From positions 1,381,501 to 1,445,500 of the forward strand of contig JAYKKM010000472.1 in assembly GCA_035772405.1 (NCBI GenBank): DNA of 64,000 nt, in the 5' to 3' direction. This stretch comes from Chrysogorgia sp. JL179-B06. Taxonomy: Eukaryota > Cnidaria > Anthozoa > Scleralcyonacea > Chrysogorgiidae. Numbering within the stretch: position 1 is the stretch's first letter; each line of letters opens with the position of its first letter. Positions 56,143 to 64,000 of the stretch are shown in pieces. The notes under the pieces were generated by a model that was given only the letters and a program-made list of their open reading frames with translations, was not told the DNA's origin and searched no databases. The position numbers were made by a program, and so were the translations under genes.

Positions 56143-58204
56143 TAATAATAATAATAATATATAATTTCTTATTATGCGCATCTAAAAATCTCGATGCGCT
56201 TACAGACATATTCTAAGAGTAATAACATGTGATTTAAAAAAATACGGTAATATAATATAGTTACATGTGATTTTAAAAAGGAAGATTAACAGTTGTAGGC
56301 TATTTTAAAATAGTAAGTCTTAAGAGCAGATTTAAATTTAGTAATAGATTCAGATGACTTAATAATGTCAGGGATCGAGTTCCAAAGTTCTGGGGCAGCA
56401 TATGAAAAGGCACGTCGACCATATGTTACACCATTTACTTTAGGAATGTGGAGTAGCGAGCGATGCGAAGATCTAAGTGCTCGAGCAGGACGATATACTT
56501 TAATGAGGCCAGCCAAATAATCTGGGGCTAATCCATTGAGCGATTTATATACCAACAGAAGAATCGTAAAATAAATACGATACTGTATTGGTAGCCAGTG
56601 TAAGCCCATTAATGCGCTGGTTATATGCTCAAACTTCTTAATTCCGGTGATTAATCGCCCTGCAGCATTCTGGACGCGTTGTAATTTTTCAAGTTGGTAC
56701 TTCGGAACTCCATATAATGTACTGTTCGCATAGTCTAGGCGAGAAATAACCAATGCATTTACCAGTCTCTTTAAGTCATCCAGAGATAGATACTTCCTCA
56801 CACGACCAATTGTTTTAATGGCCAGTCGTGCCTTTTGACATGTTCTATTAATCTGAGCCGACATGGTTAGGTTCTTATCTAGGATTATCCCAAGGTTAAG
56901 CACCTTTTCGGAAACGTTAATGGAGGTACTATCCAGTGAAAATTCCGTTAACAAGTTGTGGTTATTATAACGAGAGGTAAAATGAATGACCTCTGTTTTC
57001 CCAGGGTTACACAATAGCATGTTATCTGTATTCCACAACATGACATCAGCTATGCAACGGCGTAGCGTTTCTTCAGCAGTACACAGATTTTTAGGGTTTA
57101 CCGCAATATATAATTGGGTATCATCGGCGTAAAGCATACAGTTTAAGTCATATTTAGATATGACATTTTGTAGAGGGGCCATATATAGCGTAAAAAGCAA
57201 AGGGCCGAGTATCGATCCCTGTGGTACTCCAAATTCGAGCGGTCGTGACGAAGACACAGAGTCACCAATCACAACTGACTGAGCACGTCCCGTGAGATAT
57301 GATTTGAACGTAGAACATTCCCAGAAAAACCAAAGTACGTTTCGAGTCTTCTTAATAGTATATCGTGATCCAGGGTGTCAAAAGCTGCTGATAAATCGAG
57401 TAATACAAGTATAACGTCCTGGTTACTATCAAGAGATCTTAGGATGTCATTAGTCACTTTCAGTAAAGCGGTTTCAGTGGAATAGAACTGACGGTACGCC
57501 GATTGTAAAGATGGAAACAAGTTGGTGGTATTCAAGTATCCATGCGCTTGATGTGTAACTATCTTCTCTAACACTTTACTTAGGAAGGCAATATTGGCGA
57601 CTGGTCTGAAGCTTGGGAATTTCTCTCTGTCAAGGTCATACTTTTTCAGTCGTGGACCAACGTGCGAAATCTTCAGCTGATTTGGTAACAAACCATCAGA
57701 AAGTGATGACCTTATTATAGTCCCTATTACAGGAGTCCGGAATTCCAAATGATTCTTGACCACATATGTTGGTATGGGATCTAGAGAGCAAGTCTTTGCT
57801 GGCATAGACTTGATAATATCTTGTATAACTTTATCGCCCGGTAGATGGAACTATTTAAACTCACTGGCTGGTCGGCTCGATTCTTGTAGTGCGACCGATT
57901 TTGTTGTTTGAGCTTTTTGTACTTCAAGTTCACTCCTAATATGCCGAATCTTGTTAATGAAAAAATTATTAAACTCGTCAGCAAGGACTTTCTGAGATGT
58001 ATGACACGGTAAAACTTTGTTGTTCTTCTGGAACAGATTTTCCACTAACCGGAAAAGTTTATTATTATTATCGGCCTGCTTAATCTTGTCCTTATAATAA
58101 TCGATCTTATACTTTTCCAGCATTGTGTCCACAGTCAGGTGTGACTTTCTATATTTTCGTTCTGTATTTTCGCCAACCATACGAAAACACGGAACGCACA
58201 AGTG
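56143..58204 (-). mobile_element. nested CR1/L2-like LINE, 5'-truncated
   Basis: It lies inside the outer LINE. The 3' end is a (TTA)n tail (ATAATAATAATAATAAT in plus orientation at 56142-56160). ORF2 pieces: 58201-57851 (RKYRKSHLTVDTMLEKYKI linker), 57805-57269 (LPNQLKISHVGPRLKKYDLD, LLDLSAAFDTLDHDIL) and 57272-56286 (GVPQGSILGPLLFTLYMAPL, CMLYADDTQLYIAV, NAAGRLITGIKKFEHITSAL). A frameshift after FGFSGNVL splits the RT. Its C-terminal region is close in type to the LINE at 39-41.6 kb. No target duplication is evident, and some 20 codons of the outer LINE seem to be missing at the site. Confidence 0.85.
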
Positions 58205-58459
58205 TCAAGTATAGTGTACGCTTAAATTGAATATTTCAGCTGAGCAACGACGGATGTAACCCAGTAGACGATTTGCCTTGGAACAGTGACTTGACCATGA
58301 GATGTTACTGGATACCAGAATTCCGAGATCTTTCTGTTCCATAACGGTTGCTAGTACCTTGCCGTTGACTGTATAACACTGAGAGATGGGATGATGTTTT
58401 CTGGTGAATGATACAATGCTGCATTTTTTCTCGTTAAAATTCATGTCCCATACCTTTGA
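58205..58459 (-). pseudogene. outer LINE: post-RT segment before the nested LINE
   Basis: The frame MNFNEKKCSIVSFTRKHHPI ... EQKDLGILVSSNISWSSHC continues the RT thumb region and breaks off after EIFNLSVHYT, where the nested LINE begins. A stop or frameshift near 58459 separates it from the RT frame. Confidence 0.75.
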
Positions 58460-60458
58460 CTAAGATGACAGATTGTCTAGATCGGACTGCAACACAAGAG
58501 CGTCATTCAACGATTTTATCACTCTGAAACATTTACTGTCATCCGCGTACAAGGCTATTTCAGACCCTTCGTTAACTACTTCGACAATGTCGTTGATATA
58601 AATTAAAAAAAGCAACGGACCCAGTATAGACCCCTGAGGTACCCCAGATAAGACAGGTAAAGAGTCGGAAGTTACGCCTAAAACTGTAACCTGTTGAGAA
58701 CGATTGGTAAGGTAATCCTTAAACCACGCGTTCAATTTGCCAGTAATACCAAATAAAGTAAGCTTGATCAGAAGTTTATGGTGATTCACAGAATCAAAGG
58801 CTTTAGAGAAGTCTAGAAAAATTGCGTCCGTTTGTAAGCCTGCGTCCATATTTTCTGAAATTTTGTGATATACTGTAAGGAGCTGAGTTACCGCTGAACG
58901 ATTCTTTAAGAAACCGTATTGTAGATTGGAAAGATTGACTGATATATGATCGATAATCTTATTGAAGATACATCTTTCGAGCAGTTTTGATACCAGAGAA
59001 AGCAGAGAAATAGGTCTATAATTTTCTACTCTTTCAGCTGGAGATTTCTTTAGCAATGGCATGATGTTCGCCAACTTCCATTCGGAGTCTAGAGATAAAT
59101 TGAACAGGCCCGTTAAGGACGCGGATATTTCCTCAGCACATTCCACTAAGATTCTCGCTGGGATCTTATCTGGGCCCTGTGCTTTACTACTTTCAATCGA
59201 TTTTATTGCTGACAGAACGTCCTCGGGATTCAAAGTAATCTCAGATAACGTTGAAGTCGTGCGTGTATTGTGAAATTGATCAACCCCGAAGGATGAGGAA
59301 TCAACGTCACTGGGGTTCAAAAAGGTAGAGAAGAAAACCGATTGAGCATGTCAGCGACCGGACGTGGTCCCTCGGCGTATACTTCACCACCTAACCCATC
59401 ACTGCGACAAACTTTTTCTGGAACACTGCGTTTTTTTGTTTTAAGGCTGAAAACTGACCACAACCGTTTCGGACTCGCCTGTAGAGATTCTGCCAAAGAA
59501 TTATAATAATCTTTCCGACTCTGAGCGATAAGCTTTTTGATACGAGTTCTTAAAGCTTTAAATTTTGCCCACTGGGACAGGGATTGTGAAGCTATAGCCT
59601 TAATTCTAACGCTAGCCTTCTTCTTTACCCAATAGATGATTTCACCGGTTATCCAAGGAGGGGAGTTTTTAGTCTTCAGTCTAGCTTCTGGTACGTATTG
59701 GTCTACCATTGATTGTAAGGACGATTTCCAAATATACCAGACGCTGATGATGTCAGCTGAATCGCTAAAACGTACATCAGACGCGAGAGTTTTTACGGAC
59801 TCTTTCAATGTGGGGAAATTACCTTTCTTATAATTGTAGACTATCCTGGTAGATTTAGCTTTATTCCGAACTGTCGAGCACATAACGAATTGAAGGAAAG
59901 AATGGTCAGTACGGATAAGTGGTTCACCGACGACTAAATTTGATATCCTTTCAGACTTGTCCGTGAATAACAAGTCTAAAATATTGTCGTCTCGAGTACT
60001 GTAGTTGTTGACTTGAGTGAGAAAGTAATCGTCCACTAGAGACTTGAATAAGTCGGCGTCACCAACGTTTGCGTTGTTAGGTAAGACATCATTTGCATTT
60101 GGAATATTATCGAAATCCCAACGGATACTGGGATAATTAAAATCACCGGTAATTAAAACTGAATCGAAGTTGTAATTTGAATATATTTTGTTGAGGAAAT
60201 CGTCAAAAACATTGAGTCCAGATAGAGTTGGACGAAGGTGGACGGTAGCAAACAGCTATCAAAGTTTCTTTGCCATTAGCGAGCGCCCCGCTTACAGCTA
60301 CAATCTCCAAATCGTCTGATTCAATTTCCCGAACACGATGTATGTTGAGGTCAGACTTTGTCGCAATTAACACGCCGCCGCCCGTTCCACTCACGCGATC
60401 CCGTGTGAAAATATCATATCCGACTGGCAAAATTATATTGTCGAATATACTCTCGTAA
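58460..60458 (-). pseudogene. outer LINE: endonuclease remnant, linker and reverse transcriptase
   Basis: Pieces at 60535-60203, 60036-59317 and 59320-58460. RT motifs: SSKAQGPDKIPARIL, ENYRPISLLSLVSKLL, FLDFSKAFDSVNHHKL, SGVPQGSILGPLLFLIYIND, ALYADDSKCFRV (YADD). Frameshifts separate the endonuclease, linker and RT, and a few residues are missing near LSLDSEWKLAN where a GxxPxEWK motif is usual. Jockey/CR1 superfamily, of the same general type as the LINE at 16.3-19.7 kb. Dead copy. Confidence 0.82.
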
Positions 60459-60590
60459 CATAACCCGGGGAATTCAGTGCTAACCCGAGGAATATCCAGA
60501 TTCACGATTATCGTGAATCCTAAGTCATTTGACATTTGAGGATAATCGTGAATCTTAGGTGAGAGGACATGTTGAATACTGAGCTATATA

Positions 60591-61403
60591 CCGGGTGACC
60601 CAAAAAAAAGTACTCCGGTTTGATTCATAATAACTTCTAAACGAGTGAAGCTATTAAACTGAAATAACTTTCATTAGATAGAGGGAAGACTAACTTAGAT
60701 TTTGAAATATGACAGTTGTATTTTACTTAAAAATTCACGGAGATATTAATTTTCAAACTCGGTAGCATATTTCTGGATGTGTCTAAAATATGCAAAAAAC
60801 GCCGTATCAAATATTAATCAAGCTTTGCTCAACTGAAACACGCACTATTAGCAGTAAATAAATGACACTTGACAAATTGTTTATTATGAAACGAAGTATT
60901 ATTATTTACAAAATACAAGCAAGATTTATTCGTTCGGAATCGCGTGTCCTCTAGCACGAATGCACTGCCTAGCCCGTGACACCATTGCGTCGAAGGAGTC
61001 ATGGATCATTCGTTGTTCTAGATTACGGCATGCTGCGAAGCTCTTCTAAATTCTACGGTTGCTGATCATGTGGTACATTCCAAATTTGTTCATGTTCAGA
61101 ATAAACTCAGAATGAAACACAATCAAACCATAACTCCATAAGACATAACATGCAACTCCCCAGAGACATCCAACATTAAGAATTTGATACGGCGTTTTTT
61201 GCATATTTTAGACACATCCAGAAATATGCTACCTATTTTGAACATTAATATCTCCGTGAATTTGTAAGTAAAATACAACTGTAATATATCAAAATCTAAA
61301 CTAGTCTTCCCTCTATCTAATGAAAGTTATTTCAGTTTAATAGCTTCACTTGTTTAGAAGTTATTATGAATCAAACCGGAGTACTTTTTTTTGGGTCACC
61401 CGG
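60591..61403. mobile_element. 813 bp TA-flanked fold-back element (mariner/Tc1-like ends)
   Basis: CCGGGTGACCCAAAAAAAAG at 60591 is inverted at the right end (GGGTCACCCGG to 61403), with TA on both sides (60589-60590, 61404-61405). The arms extend about 225 bp with few mismatches, through CATTAGATAGAGGGAAGACT and GCATATTTCTGGATGTGTCT. The 330 bp centre shows no intact frame. TA target use points to the Tc1/mariner group (family knowledge). Confidence 0.82.
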
Positions 61404-61405
61404 TA

Positions 61406-61551
61406 GTCTCCTTACCGCTGACCACACGCCGCAGTGTTCTACGTCGACCTCGTGTTGCCAGTTGCGTGTTCAAGAGTTGGGTTTGACAATTGACTTTGAT
61501 ACTTTCATTTGATAATTGATTCATTTTAATAAACTGGACTTAGTGTTTGAT
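61406..61551 (+). promoter_or_regulatory. possible 5' UTR/promoter region of a small gene
   Basis: Between the fold-back element and an ATG with a splice donor lies a GC-richer 80 bp stretch (GACCACACGCCGCAGTGTTC) then an AT-rich leader. No TATA box is assigned. Tentative. Confidence 0.3.
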
Positions 61552-61786
61552 ATGACAACAGGTAAGTTACTGAATAAGTCTTGTTCTCATTAGCCAGTGT
61601 AAATTATTCTGTATAAATTAATTAAATTTTTATTGAATTTCTAAAATTAAATTTTTATTAAAATTTTTCTAACAATACAATTTATTTTAATGGCGTTGTT
61701 TTTTTATAGATCACAATAAAATTTGCAGAGGCAAATGCACTCAGTGTACGTGCTTGTCCACTGTCAAACACATGTGCGGAATGTGA
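61552..61786 (+). CDS. possible small spliced gene, Cys-rich 28-residue product
   Basis: ATGACAACAG at 61552-61561 is followed directly by a consensus donor GTAAGT. After a 148 bp AT-rich intron, TTTTTTTATAG/ATC at 61710 restores the frame: MTTDHNKICRGKCTQC, then a TCLS segment and HMCGM, stop TGA at 61784-61786. Five Cys residues fall in a C-x3-C-x2-C-x-C ... C pattern, which could bind metal or form disulphides. There is no signal peptide. It may also be the first part of a longer gene continuing by further splicing. Support is only the splice consensus and Cys pattern, with no homology. Confidence 0.35.
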
Positions 61787-62405
61787 ACATGTGTCATCCA
61801 AACACATAAGTTTCTTTGTAAACCTCGGACTCTTAATAGTTAATACGTATTTGGGATATATAACATTTCTTATAATAGTATAAAATGTTATCACGTAAAC
61901 ACATTGTCATGCATTCACATTGAAAGACATGACATCCCCTGTCACTGTCAGATGAGGTCAGGAGGATGACCTAGAATGCATAATGTATGCCCAATATATA
62001 TCATATTAAGCCACATGATTAGCGTCCTTTTTTCTAAATTTTTAGGGTAGGGGGAGGTTTTTATATTTTTATTTGCACCTATACAATTCGCCTAAAATTT
62101 ACATGATGATGATGTATTTTTTAAAGGGTATTTAAATATAAAAAACATGAGCTTGATGCCACCACAAAATTAGGTTTGTCATGAAGTATATCACACCCCT
62201 GCGCTAGTCAACCGCTGACAAATGTAACACTGGCAGCTCTAAATGTTGGTTTATTTATATTAAAAAGTTGCACAAATTCTTTTGGAATAGAAGATTTCTA
62301 GGGTATTTATATAAATAAAAATATAGTTGGGTCGGCAGCTTTTTCACTGGTCAGGCTGGGACGCTAACCAAGTTATTATTTTTATTTGGCCTTACATCTT
62401 TTTTT
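61787..62405. other. AT-rich non-coding stretch
   Basis: No supported gene or repeat; it holds short AT tracts only. Possibly intron if the Cys-rich frames on either side are one gene (speculative). Confidence 0.45.
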
Positions 62406-62409
62406 ATTA

Positions 62410-62621
62410 AGGAGTTAAAAGTTGGCTGCTTGGGCAATGGTGGGTGTTCCTGCAAAGTATTTGTATTTGTTACAGGAACATCTGATTGTTATAGTTGTGG
62501 TCACGATGCGAAACTCCATATTGGACTGAAAAGAACATGTATGAATTTACTAATAAATAAAATAATTGCCCTGCTTGTCACACGTTTGTCATACATGAAA
62601 GTGCCAGAGTATGTTGGTTAG
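62410..62621 (+). CDS. possible exon with a C-x-C ... C-x2-C-x-H-x4-H zinc-binding pattern
   Basis: The frame contains CLGNGGCSCKVFVFV then CYSCGHDAKLHIGLK. The spacing C-x-C, then C-x2-C-G-H-x4-H, looks like a small zinc-binding module seen in various eukaryotic proteins. The rest of the frame after KR has no motif and may be intron. It could be a downstream exon of the small gene at 61552 (same strand), but no phase-consistent join was proven. Confidence 0.35.
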
Positions 62622-62976
62622 CCTGCAAGGAGGCTGTACGTGTAGATTTACAATGTCAGCCAAAGCTGATTTCATAAAAACTGGAACGGTTTTGAGACTG
62701 TATTATGGAGGCTGAGTATGTAGGTCAACTCTAGAGTAGTCTTGTTAAACAAAATAATATATTATTTTGATACTGACCTACATGTGTCTGCCAATGTTTC
62801 AAAAATGTTATCCTCCATAAACGGCTTCATACAATTACAAGGTTGACCTTATGGATGTAGTATTCTAGTCTTGTATAATAATTCATAGTGCTCACTGGTC
62901 AAGTGTGATTAATTTCCTGTGTAATTACCTTCACCGTTTTATTTCTATACAGGTCTAAATTTGCCATCACCAACTA

Positions 62977-64000
62977 CTACAAATCCCACCGCAATGCCTG
63001 TGCACCTAGTAATGCGTAGACGTAGACTTCTATTGACTGATTCAGAAGTTCCTGTCCTAACTCGGTGATTCCATTACTAACTCTTGGACAATAACGTTTG
63101 TAATCTCCTTGTAAGTCTTTGATAATACTTACCCAGTTACCGCCTAGAGGGAGATGGTTTTTTAACACTCTCCAATCTGGAATGTACAATCTCAAAATGT
63201 CTGCAATGTCAGGTCCACTTTTTTCAAGACGAAACATCACCCTTCTCATGGTGAAATACACATGAAATCTCATGAGACTTGTTATTTGTTTCGGGATGTC
63301 AGGGTTTGGTGTTAGGTTTTGTAAAGACACCCCAGACCTGTACGTGGCAATGTACATCGCTGCAATAGCTTGGTAGTAACTCTTCGACAATGTCCACACT
63401 GTACTGATCATACTCCCCTCGGGTCCATCCTGATAGTATTTTTTTGTGTCTATCACTATCTTGGGTAGGTTAGAGTTAAAGTAATTCTTATCGTCCACGT
63501 AGATGTTGAAGTCGTTGACGTGGTAGTTGAGTACGTACGGTGGGAATGTCACGTTGGAAGTCCCGGCTCTCTCCGTATGCAAGAGTTTTTGTACTGTACC
63601 ACCACTGTTCCATATTCTCGGGAAAGGCGTGTTGTTGTGTAACCATTTCCACATACTTTGATCGTTCTTGAATGTGGTGCTGGTAATGTCAGTCGAGAGT
63701 ATATCACTATTTCGAAAATATACATCTACTCTCGTCACATCACCTTGTTGTGTTTGAACTGGATCAAACTCGAACTTACTCATCGTAGCGAATGGATATT
63801 TTTTCAAAAGGTCTGACTTTGCCTTCCGAATCGCGATCGCGTTGTTTTTCACTACTTTGTCGTAGTTATCACCGTAGTAGGCTTGTATCATCTCCTCACT
63901 CATTTTATTAAATAAAATGAAACTATCGGTATTTGTCGAGAATGGTAAGAAAACAGTCACGTTGGATAGAAGTTTGGTACTCCAGAAATGTTCGACTCTT
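62977..64000 (-). CDS. unknown protein, at least 340 codons, 5' end outside the window
   Basis: The minus frame ends at TAG 62977-62979 (protein end ALLGAQALRWDL) and is open to the last base of the window. The ATG of KMSEEMIQAYYGDNYDKV (about 63903) is one possible start, but codons upstream (VEHFWSTKLLSN, FLPFSTNTDSFILF) also look coding. The composition is that of a globular soluble protein rich in Tyr/Asn/Asp, for example KIWNSGGTVQKLL-like and YHVNDFNIYVDDKNYF stretches, with no transmembrane segment, signal peptide or motif I recognise. No frameshift or stop breaks it, unlike almost every other frame here. It could be a host gene exon or a protein of an unrecognised mobile or virus-derived element. 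I assign no function. Confidence 0.6.
   Translation of the reverse strand, partial: RVEHFWSTKLLSNVTVFLPFSTNTDSFILFNKMSEEMIQAYYGDNYDKVVKNNAIAIRKAKSDLLKKYPFATMSKFEFDPVQTQQGDVTRVDVYFRNSDILSTDITSTTFKNDQSMWKWLHNNTPFPRIWNSGGTVQKLLHTERAGTSNVTFPPYVLNYHVNDFNIYVDDKNYFNSNLPKIVIDTKKYYQDGPEGSMISTVWTLSKSYYQAIAAMYIATYRSGVSLQNLTPNPDIPKQITSLMRFHVYFTMRRVMFRLEKSGPDIADILRLYIPDWRVLKNHLPLGGNWVSIIKDLQGDYKRYCPRVSNGITELGQELLNQSIEVYVYALLGAQALRWDL

Larger units (their letters stand above)
55405..60460 (-). mobile_element. 5'-truncated LINE (outer) with a 20-21 bp target duplication
   Basis: AACCCGGGGAATTCAGTGCT stands at 55385-55404 and again at 60462-60481, a clear target-site duplication from target-primed reverse transcription. 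Minus strand: the endonuclease begins inside the domain (RDRVSGTGGGVLIATK, VCYRPPSSN, LITGDFNYPS, IRTDHSFLQF), followed by the linker, RT and C-terminal region, 3' UTR and a short A/T tail at 55405. The first codons of the frame starting at 60535 are host sequence. Length about 5.06 kb, of which about 2.06 kb is a second LINE. Confidence 0.88.
54930..60590. mobile_element. inverted-repeat element split by a LINE
   Basis: The left end AATACTGCATCCTCTCGTCTAG...ATTCACGATTATCC (from about 54941) is inverted on the right (GGATAATCGTGAATCTTAG...GAGAGGACATGTTGAATACT, to about 60580). Next to each end is a small palindrome of the TTCACGATAATC type. The interior left of the LINE holds repeated GTGGAATTCAGTGCTAACCC units (55325-55404), and one more follows on the right. 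Without the LINE the element is about 550 bp. Superfamily unknown. Confidence 0.6.

Noticed and set aside
60203..60535. Start codon of a complete LINE protein at 60535
   Set aside because: The first ~20 codons lie in target-duplication and host sequence; the LINE is 5'-truncated at 60460.

Overview
The window is animal nuclear DNA made almost entirely of transposable elements, many nested in one another. I infer a metazoan, probably an early-branching marine invertebrate such as a sponge or cnidarian. The grounds are spliced genes with GT-AG introns (and one GC-AG intron), Jockey/CR1-type LINEs, a Helitron helicase fused to an endonuclease, an animal-type EnSpm transposase, a MULE transposase joined to PHD and OTU-like domains, RPA-like and RecQ-like fragments, and abundant AT-rich fold-back elements. 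No species can be named. I see no tRNA, rRNA, CRISPR or prokaryotic operon.

Layout. (1) 1-7.8 kb: the C-terminus of a Helentron-type helicase-endonuclease, repeat-bearing non-coding DNA, a LINE endonuclease scrap, and a broken three-exon RPA-like gene on the minus strand. The large intron of that gene holds a RecQ-like fragment and a fold-back element. (2) 7846-34514: a head-to-tail tandem duplication of a 13.3 kb unit. By eye I count about ten indels, mostly 1-bp homopolymer changes, and very few substitutions. Each unit holds a six-exon pseudogene of an unnamed family, four LINE pieces on both strands, a palindromic MITE and, at its right end, the left terminal repeat of a MULE. (3) 34160-54682: one MULE. 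It carries a PHD/OTU-like/transposase gene split by a LINE, two side-by-side palindromes, and a right terminal repeat split by an 11.4 kb EnSpm/CACTA element. The EnSpm has divergent transposase and accessory genes and contains TTAA-flanked MITEs and a fold-back element carrying RecQ helicase fragments. (4) 54.7-61.4 kb: a minisatellite, then an inverted-repeat element entered by a LINE with a 20-21 bp target duplication, itself entered by a second LINE, then an 813 bp TA-flanked fold-back element. (5) 61.4-64 kb: the only stretch with possible non-transposon genes: a small spliced Cys-rich reading frame, a Cys/His-rich frame, and a long open minus-strand frame of unknown family running off the window.

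How it works together. Most genes serve element mobility: LINE endonuclease plus reverse transcriptase, DDE transposases, and a Helitron helicase. Nearly all carry stops or frameshifts. The exceptions are the EnSpm transposase, which reads open across one intron, and the LINE at 38-41.7 kb, which has a single visible frameshift. Nesting gives a relative order: the MULE is older than the LINE and EnSpm inside it, the EnSpm is older than the MITEs and RecQ fold-back inside it, and the tandem duplication is younger than the MULE and all LINEs inside the unit. Splice joins, domains and motifs were read by eye; family names rest on remembered motif patterns, not on searches.
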